The position numbers and the translations under genes were made by a program. Shown here piece by piece: positions 46,481-58,059 of a DNA stretch of 64,000 bases (within the stretch, counting starts at the first letter, position 1; each line of letters begins with the position of its first letter). The notes under the pieces were generated by a model. That model was given only the letters and a program-made list of their open reading frames with translations, searched no databases and was not told where the DNA came from. The stretch spans positions 1 to 64,000 of the forward strand of contig PUFA01000287.1 of assembly GCA_003508835.1 (NCBI GenBank), read 5' to 3'. Source of the DNA: Eonycteris spelaea (Eukaryota > Chordata > Mammalia > Chiroptera > Pteropodidae).

Positions 46481-46767
46481 AACAAAGAAGAAACGTGTCA
46501 TACAATACGACTTATTTTTGAGAAAAAAATGCACATTGGTGTCAATGAAGGATCAGTCTAAAAAAAGAAATAGGAGATACAAGAAAGGGAACAGAATCAT
46601 TAATCAGGAATGCTTCCATTACAGCCTACCAAAGAACTAGTGAGAACTCAAATCAAATAAGCAGTATAAGAGACTGGTAGGGACACGAGGACTTAAAATT
46701 TGAAATTATGTATTCTAAGACCTCTCTTACCATTTTTTGGGCAAATAGTGCTACTTTGAGAATATTT

Positions 46768-46962
46768 GAGCTGTGGTTCACATTTTAGATGTGCATTAGT
46801 ATTATCTGGGGTGCTTTCAACATTTCAGAGTTATAGATTTTATTTAAATAGAATGCCATATGGGAATGATAGAGTTAGCGTCAAGCATATTTAACATATT
46901 TTATGTAATTTAGAACAAAAAGTTGTGATACAAAGACCTTGGCTTGAGAACCATGTTATTGT
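46768..46962 (+). mobile_element. MER5A-like hAT-Charlie MITE
   Basis: 'GTGGTTCACATTTTAGATGT', 'GCATTAGTATTATCTGGGGT', 'TAATTTAGAACAAAAAGTTG' and a 3' end 'CTTGGCTTGAGAACCATG' fit MER5A ends and length (~190 bp). The centre is eroded. Confidence 0.6.
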
Positions 46963-47782
46963 TTGCATAATTCAAACACAGAAGAAATGACCAGAGAAAA
47001 TTGGTTAAAATAGTACAACCCAATGTAAACTATTTTTTTTCAGTACTTGCTTATTTTAAAGATTTTGGTTAAAATAAAAAAATATAAATCAAGAAAGTCT
47101 AAATTAGTATTATAATATCCAATCTAGAAAAATTAGTCAAATACATCAACACATAAATTTTTATATTGATTGATATAAAATGATAATATGTATATTGAGT
47201 GTTTTTATACACGTTATGTCACATATCACAACATGAAAATAAAATAAAGAGGATATAGTCATATTGATCATATTATAAGCCGAAAACAGACACAATTTCT
47301 TGTTTAAAACAATGAATGTGTTTGGATTTTGATATAAATGCGTTTGTGTGGTTTTTAAAAGCTAACGTCGAGAGAGAGTTTATTTCTACTTTGTTAAAGT
47401 ACAACACTAACGACATCTGCAATTCTAAATGCACTAAACTATGGTTGACTGTGTACACATCCCAGCTCTGAAATTTAATTGAAGTTCAATAATGTACTAT
47501 ATTTGCCTTTTTTTTAAAAAATTATTATGCAGATCTAATGTGAAGGCAGATTAAAGATGTATTTGAACATAACATCTTGCTTTTGAAAGTAGAATTATGC
47601 TGTGTTTATAATGGGAGAGACTTTCTAAAGGGAATAACATTTAGGAAAAAAATGAGTTTTTATTATTAAAAATTGAGCTGTGTAAAAATCTCATGCAATG
47701 GAGAAAAATACTTTATATGTACTATTAAAAGCAAAGAGCAAGATGAAAAACTTAGAAATCATCCATTCCAACTCTTTCCTTT
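46963..47782. other. Unassigned AT-rich DNA
   Basis: No gene or recognised repeat. A cluster of CG dinucleotides at 47340-47412 is unusual for this window but too small to be a CpG island. Confidence 0.45.
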
Positions 47783-48604
47783 TTTAAATTAAATTTATTG
47801 GAGTGATATTGGTTAATAAAATTATTTAGGTTTCAAGTATATAATTCAATAATACATAGGTATATATTGCACTGTGTGTTCACAACCCAAAGTGAAATCT
47901 CTCAGTGACCATACATATGATTCCCTTTATCCTTATCTACTTACCTTTTCATCCTCTTTCCATCTGGTAACCTCTAAACTATTGCCTCTATGAATTTTTG
48001 TTCATTTCTTTTGTTCATTTGCTGCTTTCAGTTTTATGTGACACATACAAGTAACATCATATGGTTCTCTACTTTTCCTGTATAACTTATTTCACTTAGC
48101 GTGATTATCTCGAGGTTCATTCATGTTGTCACAAATGACAGTATTTCATTTTTCTAATGACTAATATTCCATTGTAAATATGTGCTACTTCTTTATCCAG
48201 TCATCTGCCTAAGGGCAACTTTGGTTGTTTCTATGTCTTTGTCCCCATGAATATTGCTATGAACATCAGGGTACATAATATCTTTACATATATACGTTTT
48301 CAAAATTTTTGAGTAGATACCCAGAAGTGGAATTACTGACCTTAATTTTTTTGAGGAACCTCCACGCTGTGGTCCATAGTGACTGTACTAATTTATATCC
48401 CATCAGCAGTGTATTCCCCACAATCTCTGAAACACTTGTTATTCTTGTCTAGTAGATAATAACCATTCCTAATATGAGAGCTGCTTTCTTACGATGGTTT
48501 TGATTTTCATTTCCCTGATAGCTAGTAAAGTTGAGGATCTATTCATATGCCTGTTGGCCTTTTATATGTCTTCTTGAGAAAAGTGTTTCCTCCATGAATT
48601 TTTT
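47783..48604 (-). mobile_element. Outer L1, first part, antisense 3'UTR and ORF2 end
   Basis: It starts with the lineage antisense 3'UTR 'AATTTATTGGAGTGATATTG' with 'GTTAATAAAATTATTTAGG', then 'AACATCATATGGTTCTC', 'TTTCACTTAGCGTGATTATC', 'TACCCAGAAGTGGAATTAC', 'GTTTTGATTTTCATTTCCCT'. It breaks at about 48604, where a second L1 begins, and resumes at 50361. Confidence 0.85.
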
Positions 48605-50360
48605 AAAAATTAACTAATTATTTTTATGGCAATATTGGTTAATAAAATCTGGTAAGTTTCAACTGTACATTTTAACAATAGACATATGTGTGCATGTGTG
48701 CGCGTGTGCGTGCATTTATTTATTTATTTATCTATCTATCTATTTATTTATATCATGTATTCATTTCCCATAGTTAGATTTCTTTCTGTCACCACATATT
48801 TGTCCCTTTTTACCAGATCTACATCCCTCTGATAACTACTAGCCCATTGTCTATGTCCATAAGTCTTTATTATGTGTCCTGTTCATTTGTTGCTTTTAGG
48901 TTTATATCCCACATATAAGTGATGCCATGTGATTTTCAACTTTTTCTGTATGGCTTATTTCACTTAGTGTGATTATTTCAAAGTTCATTCATGTTGTCAC
49001 AAATGGCAGTATTTCATCTCTCCTTATGGCTGAGTAATATTCCATTGCATATATTTACCACAGCTTCTTTAGCCAATCATCTATCATAGGACACTTCGAT
49101 TACTTCCATATCCAGGGCACTGTGAATAATGCTGCTATGAACAATGGTGTGCAGATATATTTTGGATATGAGTTTTCATTCTTTGGGGTAAATACCCAGT
49201 AGACAGATAGTTGGATTCTATGGTAGATCAATTTTTAGTTTTCTGAGATAACTCCATACTGTTTTCATTAGTGGCTCTACTAATTTGCAGTCCTACCAGC
49301 AGCGTATGAGGGTTCCTTTTTATCCACATCCTCTCCAACATTTGCTATTACTCGTCCTTGTTATTATATATTCTAATAGTTGTGAGATGGTATCTCATTA
49401 TGGTTTTGATTTGCATTTTCCTAATAGCTAGTGACGTTGAGCATTTTTTCATATGTTTGTTGGCCATTTGTACATCCTCTTGAGAGGTGTCTGCTCTGAT
49501 TCTCAGTCCATTTTTTGATTGTATCGTTTTGTTGTTGTTGCTGTTGTTGTTATTGAGTTGTATGAGTTCTTCATATATTTTGTATATCAGGCCCTTATCT
49601 CCACTCCCCTTTGCAAATTTGAATTTTTGAATTTTCTCTCTTTCAGTCAGTTTCTCAATTTGTCTATGAATGCTGAAGGTTCATTACTATCTTGTTACAA
49701 ATCTCTTCTTATTATTAATGCCCCTGTTCTTGGATCCCTGCTTTATATAATGTCTTCCTTTATCTAATGTCTTAATAATGTCTTAATAATGTCTTTTTTT
49801 TCTTATAGATATTCAATCATGCTCACTACCCTCAATCTCAATCCCTGTCAGTGTTAGTGAGAGTTTTGGTATCACTCGTTCAGATTCCCCTAAGGCTCTG
49901 CAGTGTTTGGCCTCAGAGGATATTGGGTAGGGGTTCTTCGGGTTGGGGAATGCTGGCTGCTGCCCAGCCTCACATTTTGCAACCATGGCTGGTAAAATTA
50001 GGTATTATTTCTCTGCTGTCCCTGCTTCTCTGCCGACACTGCTTCTCTGCTTTCTGCCCTGAACCTTGGGCACTGCTGCCCACATGTGGAGTTCACAGCT
50101 CTTCCAAGCGATGTTCAGTGAACTTGCCACACCTTCCCTCTTCCCCTCTTCTTATAGGGTGCTCAGGCTGGAAGAGGCAGCTTCTTTTTTCCTTTCAGTT
50201 TACTCCACGACTCTCTAGGTTCTGATCCATGGTAACTTTTACACAGACCCCACACTTAGACGTGTTGATGTACATTTGGGTGTTTTCTAAGTTTCAGCTT
50301 ATTGTTTCAAGGAGAGAGATCTGGGGACATCTCTCACCCTTCCATGTTTCTGACAAAAAA
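48605..50360 (-). mobile_element. Inner L1 inserted in L1: antisense 3'UTR, ORF2 end and 5'UTR-like block
   Basis: A second antisense 3'UTR ('ATTGGTTAATAAAATCTGG') restarts immediately after the outer element breaks, followed by its own late ORF2 ('TTTCACTTAGTGTGATTATT', 'ATACCCAGTAGACAGATAG', 'ACATCCTCTCCAACATTTGC', 'TTGCATTTTCCTAATAGC') to about 49640. The block 49800-50350 is GC-richer. In reverse complement it reads like a mammalian L1 5'UTR ('CCAGATCTCTCTCCTTG', 'AGGTGTGGCAAGTTCACTG'). If so, ORF1 and most of ORF2 are missing. A 124-codon plus-strand frame at 49851-50225 is antisense to this block. Confidence 0.7.
48712..48755. repeat. (TTTA/TCTA)n microsatellite inside L1 3'UTR
   Basis: Tetranucleotide units, preceded by a (GT/GC) alternating run at 48685-48712, lie within the inner L1 3'UTR. 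Confidence 0.85.
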
Positions 50361-50452
50361 AACCCTCTGCCTATTTTTTAATTGGATTGCTTTTTGTTGT
50401 TGTTGTTGTTGAGTTGCATACATTCTTCATATATTTTGGATCGCTACTTTTG
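50361..50452 (-). mobile_element. Outer L1, second part (continuation)
   Basis: 'CCCTCTGCCTATTTTTTAAT', 'TGGATTGCTTTTTGTTG' and 'TTCATATATTTTGGATCGC' continue the outer L1 ORF2 text that stopped at 48604 ('GTTTCCTCCATGAATTTTTT'). The two edges share a CCTC...TTTTTTAA pattern, consistent with a worn target-site duplication. Confidence 0.75.
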
Positions 50453-50929
50453 CACTATGGTGTCAGAATTGAATAATTGTAACCAAAACTGGATGCTACA
50501 CAAAGTCTAAAATATTTATTACCTGGCTTTTATAGAAAAAAGTTTGCTATTCTCTGCATTTGATAAACTAAACTTAGGTAATGTAAAGTTAGAGAATTTA
50601 GCCCAGGAAAAATTTTTATCTCTGGAAATGAGAGAGAGTATACTGTGGTGGTAATGTGAGAGTTCTTGAAGGTATTTTTCAAGAAGTGTCAAGATTTTGA
50701 AGGCCAAGTTAGAGGTATGTGATAGAGAAAAAGCTATGTATGAAGCTAATTGACTTAAAAATTATTCTAGGAAGAGATGAGGAAGTTTAGTGTTAATGAA
50801 AAGTAAGAAATAAATGTTTATTCTAGGAAGTTTTTGAGAAACAGAACTTCTTTAATTTAATACAATCAAAATTAAAAATCTTATCCTTTCAGGATTGTGT
50901 TTATTCTATTATCTATAATATTAAGAAGA
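50453..50929. other. Unassigned DNA
   Basis: No gene or recognised repeat. Confidence 0.45.
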
Positions 50930-51185
50930 CATTCTCCATTCCTTTTTCTAAAATTGTATGTTTGACTTTTAGTATTCGTCTTTAATTATTTTGAATCCTT
51001 TTGGTTATAGTGTGAAAAGATTCAATTATATTTTTTCATAAAGGATAACAGCTAATCACAATATCATTTATTCAATAGTTTATCTTTTCCCAAGTGATTT
51101 TAATACCATCTCTGGTACAGATCAAATACCCATTTATGTATGAGGATTGTTTCTTGCATCCTGATTTTTTCCCATTTTTTCTATC
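50930..51185 (-). mobile_element. Old L1M fragment, antisense
   Basis: Diverged antisense ORF2 text: 'TTCAATTATATTTTTTCATA', 'AATATCATTTATTCAATAG', 'TTTATCTTTTCCCAAGTGAT', 'ACAGATCAAATACCCATTTA' (compare 'caccatttgttgaatag...ctttccccta'). Low similarity. Confidence 0.45.
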
Positions 51186-51559
51186 TTTTCTTGTACCTTT
51201 TAAAGTTCTAAGCGACAGGTTGAATTCCTCAATTTCAACAGTGAATTCTATTCATCAGTGAATATATATTGACCCTTCTTATAAGTTGGGAATTAACTTT
51301 ACATGTACCATGAAAAACTATGGGAATATTGATTTGAATATCAAAGCTTTTTTAAAAAAATAAAAATAGAAAATAAATGCAAATTTAGAAAAGATTTTGA
51401 TGGAAATATTTAAGGATTAAAAATATTGCTTAATAATATAGATCAGAGAAAGACAAAAAATTAGTTATGCACATGTGGATTTATAATTGATTGATTTAAG
51501 AACCCATAAGTTATGATGGCTTTAAACATCTTTAAATAATTTCTTTTTTATATTCATGT
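51186..51559. other. Unassigned AT-rich DNA
   Basis: No gene or recognised repeat. Confidence 0.45.
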
Positions 51560-52485
51560 TGCATAACAGCTTATTTATTTATTATTTATTTGTTTGTTGT
51601 TGTTTGTTTGTTTGTTTTTCAATTACAGATACATTGATTATATAAGTTTCAGGTATACAATAAAGTGTTGGATATTTATATAACTATGAAGTGACCCCCC
51701 CCAATTAATCTAGTACCCACTGGCACTACGCATAACTGTTATAATATATTTACTATATTCTTTTATGTTGTTTCACATCTTCATAACTATTTTGTGAGTA
51801 CTAATTTGTACTCCTTAATCCTTTCACCTTTTTCACTCAGTCCCCCAATACCTCTCCCATCTGTCAATTATGAGTTTGTTCTATGTATCTATAGTCAGTT
51901 TTCATTTTGTTTGTTTAATTATTTTGTTTTTTAGATTCCACATATAAGTGAAATTGTTGTGATATTTGTCTTTTTGACTTATTTTGCTTAGCATATACCT
52001 CTATTTCATCTAGTTTAATATTCTGTTGTATGTCTGTGCCATTTCTTCATTACCCAATTGTTCTTTGATAGCACTTATTGCATTGATATCTTTGCTATTT
52101 TATATCGCTACAGTGAACATAGAGGCACATACATTTTTTGTATTAGTGGTTTGGATTTTTTCCTAAGTACCTAGAAGTGGAATTGCTAAGTCATGAGGTA
52201 GTTCTATTTTTAGTTTTTGAGGAACCTCCAAACTGTTCTCCACAGTGGTTGTACCAATTTGCAATTATACCAACAGTGCACAAGGGTTCCCTTTTCTCCA
52301 CATCCTTATCAACTCTTGTTTTTTGACTCATTGATGGTGCCATTCTGACAGGTGAGAGTTGATATCTCATTTTGGTTTCAATTCGCATTTCCCCAATGAT
52401 TAGTGATGTTGAGTGTCTTTTCATATGTCTATTGGCCATCTGTATGTCCTCTTTGGAGAAATGTATATTCAGGTAATTTCTTTAA
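51560..52485 (-). mobile_element. L1, antisense 3'UTR and ORF2 end, 5'-truncated
   Basis: It starts with a (TTTG)n/T-rich tail (51588-51620), then 'TTTCAATTACAGATACATTG', 'TATAAGTTTCAGGTATACAA', 'TAATCTAGTACCCACTGGCA', 'TACCTAGAAGTGGAATTGCT', 'GGTTCCCTTTTCTCCACATC', 'TTCGCATTTCCCCAATGATT' and ends in the standard 'TCCTCTTTGGAGAAATGTAT' region. It is less diverged than most copies here. The 3'UTR is of the lineage seen at 11.2 kb. An 82-codon plus-to-minus frame (52191-52439) reads a piece of ORF2 and is an L1 relic. Confidence 0.85.
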
Positions 52486-52844
52486 AAAAATATCACGATC
52501 TCATTAACTTAGTAAAGAAGAAAGTAAAAATGGAATATATCTTATATATGTGCTTAACATATAACAGAAAAAAATAGAAGTTAAATGAGTTAGAAAGGTG
52601 TTTCTAACTGAATTAAAAAGATGTTACACTGACTTTTTTTTTAATTTGAAGCAACACACACACAAAAGTTCACAGAGCAAAAACACAGAGCTTAATGATT
52701 TAGCAAAAGCAAAATGCCGTGTAACTATAAAACAGGTTTTAAAAAATAAAATATTGCTAAGACCCCAAAAATTCTCCTCATGAATTCTCCCATTTAATGA
52801 TAATCATTATCCTGATTTTTATGGCAATTACTTCTTTTTCTTTC

Positions 52845-53200
52845 TTGATATATTTTTTTCATTCACACAAGCATTCCTAAGTGTAGCAGTTTAGTCTTGC
52901 CAGTTTTGAGAAATGTTTCTAACTAAAATAATATAGTATTGTTTGTTTTGGCATATTTTGTTCAATAACATGTGAGATTCATTCATAGAAATAAATGTAC
53001 CTAGTTCTTTTTATTGATGTATAGATTTCCATTTATGAATATAATAAATTATTTTATAATAATGTTGATTAACATTATATTTTTCAAGTTTGGAACTATT
53101 ACAAATAATGTTGACACAAACATAAAGCAATATTTGTATTCTTTGTAAGCATATACACTTCTGAGTGAAACTGCTGGGTCATCAGATATGTGTATCTAGG
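52845..53200 (-). mobile_element. Old L1ME-class fragment, antisense
   Basis: 'TTGGCATATTTTGTTCAATA', 'GTGAGATTCATTCATAG', 'TAGTTCTTTTTATTGATGTA', 'TGAGTGAAACTGCTGGGTCA' give the ancient antisense 3'-ORF2 pattern. The 52486-52844 stretch before it holds nothing I recognise. Confidence 0.55.
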
Positions 53201-53919
53201 AGATTTCTAGAATAACAACCTCATGAAAATAGTAAATTAATGTATTAAACTAAAAGTAAGACAGTAACATGGAAATAATTCTATAGAAAAATGGACCATT
53301 ACATTCCTCAAATCTTACAAATGTTTTCTTTTGTAATGAAATAATACGAATGTAATGTAAACAGAAACTTGAATTAAGTTAGTTTATCTCCTTACATATT
53401 TACATATTTTGAAATATAACTTAAAGAAATATAATTTAAGGAAACTACTCTCAGGGTTGACAAAATAATTTATCCATATTCTGAAACAGTTGTTCAGAGA
53501 GAACCCACTACTGCTATCACTTCTGTATCTTTCTCATTGGAACTTAATTTATTGCTTTCATTAAAGGTTAGGATGACCATATTTGGAAACAACTCCTCTT
53601 CACTTGGCAAAGTCTCACCATACATATGTTATATTATCTACTCTTCTGAACAGTTAGCATCTCTCCGCTTCTGTCTTCCCCAGCCTTATCTACAATCAGG
53701 CTCAGTAGAGTAATAGGAACAGAGGAATAGAAATTCCACATATTTAAAATACAGATTTATTTTCAGTTAAATTTATATAGTTTAAGCTCTCTGCTAGTGC
53801 ATGCATTATGAAATAACATCACATAAGGTGAAGTTTAAATGGAAGAAGGCTCTGTACCATTCTCTTCTAGGCCAATTACTGTTCTCTGCAGTAATACATC
53901 ATTCATTGATTATTTAAAG
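53201..53919. other. Unassigned DNA
   Basis: No gene or recognised repeat. Confidence 0.45.
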
Positions 53920-54085
53920 TGTGCAAAACATTATGTTTAATGATCTTTATAATAAATTTAAACCTTACAATGACCTTATAAGGTTGATATTGTTATAACT
54001 TTCCCTTTCCTGTGTAAGGAAACAGAGGCTTGCAGAATTTGTGACTTACTCAAGTTAATACAAAATCTGTGTGCTTAGTCATAAT
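53920..54085 (-). mobile_element. MIR SINE, antisense
   Basis: 'AAACCTTACAATGACCTTAT', 'AAGGTTGATATTGTTATAAC', 'AGGAAACAGAGGCTTGCAGA', 'TTGTGACTTACTCAAG' follow the antisense MIR core. Confidence 0.75.
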
Positions 54086-54815
54086 ATTGTTACTCTAGTA
54101 AGTGTATTTAACATTCAATTTGGTTTATTCAAAGAATAATTCTTAATAATGACTTATGGTTTGTACCTTTCACCTACCAGATATTCTCATCACTAACATT
54201 TCATTAGTTGGCATGATTTCCTCCTGGGAAAAATACTTCACCTAAGGTGGGAGTAGGGATTCTTGATGATATAAGCATCTATATGAGTGACAGGGTAGGA
54301 ATGATTTCTGCAAACATAGAACACAGGGACAGAACCTAGAGAAGGTTTTGGGAGCCAAGCTGTATCACCATGAGGTGTGCCATTTTATTATCTATTAATT
54401 GTTAACCCAAAAGATATATATGAGAACACAGAATCTATAAGAAGAAAACAGATCCCAAGATACAGGAAAGAGATCATTACCATTGAATATGCTACATACC
54501 TTGGTGAATTACCTTCACAATCATTATATAAATCTAATAATACTGCATGCTATAGATTAAATTATAGGCAAACATTTGATTGAGGTTTACATTGTTATTT
54601 TCATTCCTTTCTCCCTCTTTTTCTCTCTCTCCCTCGTTCATTGAGAGGATGTTGGTAGGAAGTTTGCTGTTAGTAAAGGCTGGACCAGCAAAACAATACC
54701 AATTACAGGGTAGAATTTACTTCTTAGTAAGAAAACAACTGAGTTTTTGTTTTGTTTTGCTTTTAAAACTAAGTAGTTGTAGGTACATGCAAAGCAGCAT
54801 ACCATAAAAGTAGTA
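54086..54815. other. Unassigned DNA
   Basis: No gene or recognised repeat. A (CT)-rich run lies at 54607-54634; the two plus-strand frames here (68 and 75 codons) have no recognisable domain. Confidence 0.45.
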
Positions 54816-55045
54816 CACCTTCTTTGGAATCAGGCAGACTTGGCTCAGATCCAGATCCTATTATTAATTAGCAGGTGTTCTTAAATAAATTGCTTAACCG
54901 TTCTGAGACTTAGTTATCATATATTTAAAATAGGCACTGTAAGAATACAGCCTTATTGCATTGTGAGTTTGGGAAGCAACATTTAACAAATGCTTAGAAT
55001 AGCATTTGACATGCTATTAAAGAAAATTAGACTATTATTAACTTG
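54816..55045 (+). mobile_element. MIR SINE, sense, near full length
   Basis: 'TTTGGAATCAGGCAGACTTG', 'GCTCAGATCCAGATCC', 'AAATTGCTTAACCGTTCTGA', 'GACTTAGTTATCATATATTT', 'GCATTGTGAGTTTGGG', 'GCTTAGAATAGCATTTGACA'. Confidence 0.8.
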
Positions 55046-55152
55046 GGTAGTATACATGAAAAGAGTTGAGGTTTATCTCATATAATCATATAATAATATA
55101 TTTATTCACTTTCTGCAATGTGGAAAAATTGAACTAATAATACATTTTGGAA

Positions 55153-56490
55153 GACTTCTGGTCAAGATAAGTGAGCAGATAAACCCTGTGCTTACCTCCT
55201 CTCACAACCACATCAAAATTACAACTAAACTATAGAACAACCATTATTGTGAGTCTCCTGAAATCTAGCTGAACAGAAGTCCTATAACTGGGGATATCCA
55301 GAAAAGGCCACCTTGAAACAGGTAGAAGAGTCAGTGACACAGATCAGTATGCTCCTATACACACCTGTGGTGGTTGAGAAGTAAGAAATATAACTTGGCT
55401 GCAGAGGTCACCCCAGAGGAGTGAGGGGTCCTGGCAACACCCTGAATCCCCAGCCCTTGGTTCTGGCAATAAGAGAAGTTCCCACAATTTCTGGCTGGGA
55501 AAACCAGTGGAGATTGTGTTTGAGTGAGATGAAAGGTGGCTGAAGTTGCAAATATTCCTCTTAAGAGGTCTGCTCTCAGACTAACTCATTCCGAGCTCCA
55601 GCACTAGGGCAGGACTTGAAAGGTGCCAGGTACATATGGGAAGTCTGGTTTCAGGGTGAGGACTGGAGGGACAGGTTTCTCCCAGATGAAGTGCTGGCAG
55701 AAGCCTTTGTTACTTTGTTGAGCCCTCCCCCTTCCCAGCATGCAGATGAAGGCAGCTGCCATATCTGAGTTTCCATCAACCTGGCTAACACTAGTCACCC
55801 TAGTCTGGAGATTCCCTGAGACCCCACTCCACCCATTTGTAGGCCCACCCAAGCTGCTTCCCACAGCTTTTCTATACAGATGTTCTGTCTTGCTGCAAAC
55901 TTTTCTAAAATCTCTCAAAGGTTCACAAAACCAGAAGAAGCAGCATCTGGCCTTGACATGCTTCATGCCTCTTGGTGAATGGATAAAGAAGAGGTGGTAC
56001 ATATATGCAATGAAATATTACTGAGCCATTAAAAAAGAATAAAATCTAGCTATTTGCAACAACATGGATGGACCCAGAGGGTATTTGTGCTGTGTGGAGT
56101 GAGTCAGAGAGAGAAAGACAAACACAATAAGATTTCACATACAGGTGGAATCTAAGGAACAAAATAAATAAAACAAAAACTCATAGACATAGAAAATGTT
56201 TTGATAGTTGTCAGATTAGAGGGGTTGGAGTGGATGAAAAGGGGCAGGGATTAAAAATTACAAATTGATAGTTACAAAACAGTTACTGTAATGTAAAGTA
56301 TAGTCAATAATAGTGTAATAACTATGTATGGTATCCGATGAGTACCAGATTTCTCAGGTTGATCACTTTGTAAGTTATACAAATGTCTAATCGCTATGTT
56401 GTACACCTGAAACTAATATAACACTGTATGCCAAATGTAATTGAAAAGTAAAATTTTAAATTAAGAATAAATAAAAATAAATAAGAAAAT
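55153..56490 (+). mobile_element. Mini-LINE: L1 5'UTR joined directly to L1 3' end
   Basis: It begins 'GACTTCTGGTCAAGATAAG' at the same point as the half-LINE at 34452. About 820 bases of 5'UTR follow, colinear with that element ('AGGGGTCCTGGCAACACC', 'CTGAGTTTCCATCAACCTGG', 'CATCTGGCCTTGACATGC'). At about 55970 it switches to the last part of ORF2 ('GTGAATGGATAAAGAAGAGG', 'TACTGAGCCATTAAAAAAGA') and then the ~0.45-kb 3'UTR ('TACACCTGAAACTAATATAA') and an A-rich tail with AAATAA units. Both ORFs are absent. The 3' breakpoint is only ~35 bases from that of the half-LINE. A 132-codon minus-strand frame spans the junction and is antisense, not a gene. With intact termini this could be a non-autonomous L1 passenger or a single deletion. 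Confidence 0.8.
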
Positions 56491-57544
56491 AGATTGTGAA
56501 AAGTTTCAAGGTAAATAAACCTTTAAAAACCACTCCATGATATTGGCTTCTTTTTTTAGGAATAAAATAACTATGGATAAAATTGAAAGTACATCAAATG
56601 GCCTGAAAAACAACAATAATTCAATAAAAAATTTAAGTGTAAGCTGAGTAGTTTATAATTATCAGTTACTAAGTTAAAACTCATTACATTCAAGGGCCTC
56701 ATAGGAAATTATTTCAGATTATGAGAGGATCATAAAGCTCTTAGAGAGAAAGAAAGAATAAAATTAAAAATAAGCAATTACATAAAGGTTTTCCATTTTT
56801 GTTTTTCCACTGCTGGTCTACGTAATCACTTTGCATTATTGAATTTCCATTAATTCTATTTCCAAATAACTCACCCTGAGAAGCTTACAGAATTCTATCT
56901 ATTGTTAAATGCATTTTAAAGTCATAGTGTCAAGAAAACCTTAAATTTTCTTTTAAGTATGACCTTAACAATTATTGATTCAACTTTAAACACTAAACAC
57001 TTAGTACCATAAATGAAAGTTAATAAAAAATAGACATATGATTTTAGATTATTGTAAAATAATCCACAATCTGAAACTGAACTAGAAACCTCACAATGTT
57101 TAATTTGATTAAAAACAATGCAATGTTTTTTCTTAATTTTTCAAATAAATAAACAATAATCATAATACAATAAATAAGCAATAATCGTAAATAATCATAC
57201 TATAAAATTTTACTTTCAATGTGGTAGATTTCTACACAATTTGTGCTCATGATGGCATTCCTCTTAAAGCCAGATTCATGCACTTTTAGTCATACCTCTG
57301 AAAGTTGCTCTATCAAAAAAGAGTTTCAGAATAGAACTGAAACAAACTTGAAGACTAAAACATTAATGAAATATCTATTTAACTTATGTTGTAAATTTAA
57401 ATGTCAGAATTTTCAAAGCCATAATCAGATTAGATTTATACACTTCGACTATAATGCTGTCAAATGGAATTGAGAAGGCAGCCTATTAATCTTAAATGTC
57501 CACTACAATGTACAATTTTATTTTATGACATAAATATACATGCC
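56491..57544. other. Unassigned AT-rich DNA
   Basis: No gene or recognised repeat. A 76-codon plus-strand frame at 57243-57473 has no recognisable domain. Confidence 0.45.
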
Positions 57545-57790
57545 AGAATTTTTAAAAGTCTTTTTAAATTAAATTTATTGGATGATATTGCTTAATAAAA
57601 TTATAGGTTTCAAGTGTATACTTCATTAATACATCATATATATTGCATTGTGTTTACCATCCGAAGTCAAATTTTTGTCACTATATTTGATCTTTACATT
57701 TATCTATCTCCCTCCTTCCCTCTTTCCCCCGATAACCACTAAACTGTTGTCTATGTCTATGAGATTTTGTCTGTCTATAAAATGTTTATT
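57545..57790 (-). mobile_element. L1 3'UTR end, antisense, 5'-truncated
   Basis: 'TTAAATTTATTGGATGATAT', 'TTCAAGTGTATACTTCATTA', 'ATTGCATTGTGTTTACCATC', 'TAACCACTAAACTGTTGTCT' are the same 3'UTR text as at 47.8 kb. About 245 bases remain. Confidence 0.8.
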
Positions 57791-58059
57791 AGAACTAGGA
57801 TCTCTTATCTAAATATCATTTAACATCTTATAATTTAAAAAATAATTATACTTCTCAGAAATTTTAAAAAATCGCATTGCCACAAACTTTGCAGAAAAGA
57901 AGGGAGTGGCAGGAGATGTTTAAAGTGCTGAAATAAAGAAATCTACTACTTACAATACTATATATAGCAAAGTCCTTATTCAGAATTGAAAGAGAGATAA
58001 AGAATTTCTCAGAAGAGCAAAAATTAAAGGAGTTTGCAAACACTAACCAAGAAATTTTA

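Noticed and set aside
49851..50225. 124-codon plus-strand frame antisense to an L1 5'UTR-like block, a possible ORF0 analogue
   Set aside because: Primate L1 ORF0 is a known antisense 5'UTR frame, but this frame shows no similarity I can see to other antisense frames here, and higher GC alone lengthens frames.
55604..56002. 132-codon minus-strand frame across the mini-LINE junction
   Set aside because: It is antisense to the 5'UTR and runs into ORF2-derived sequence. The corresponding region of the 34.5-kb copy does not keep the same long frame.
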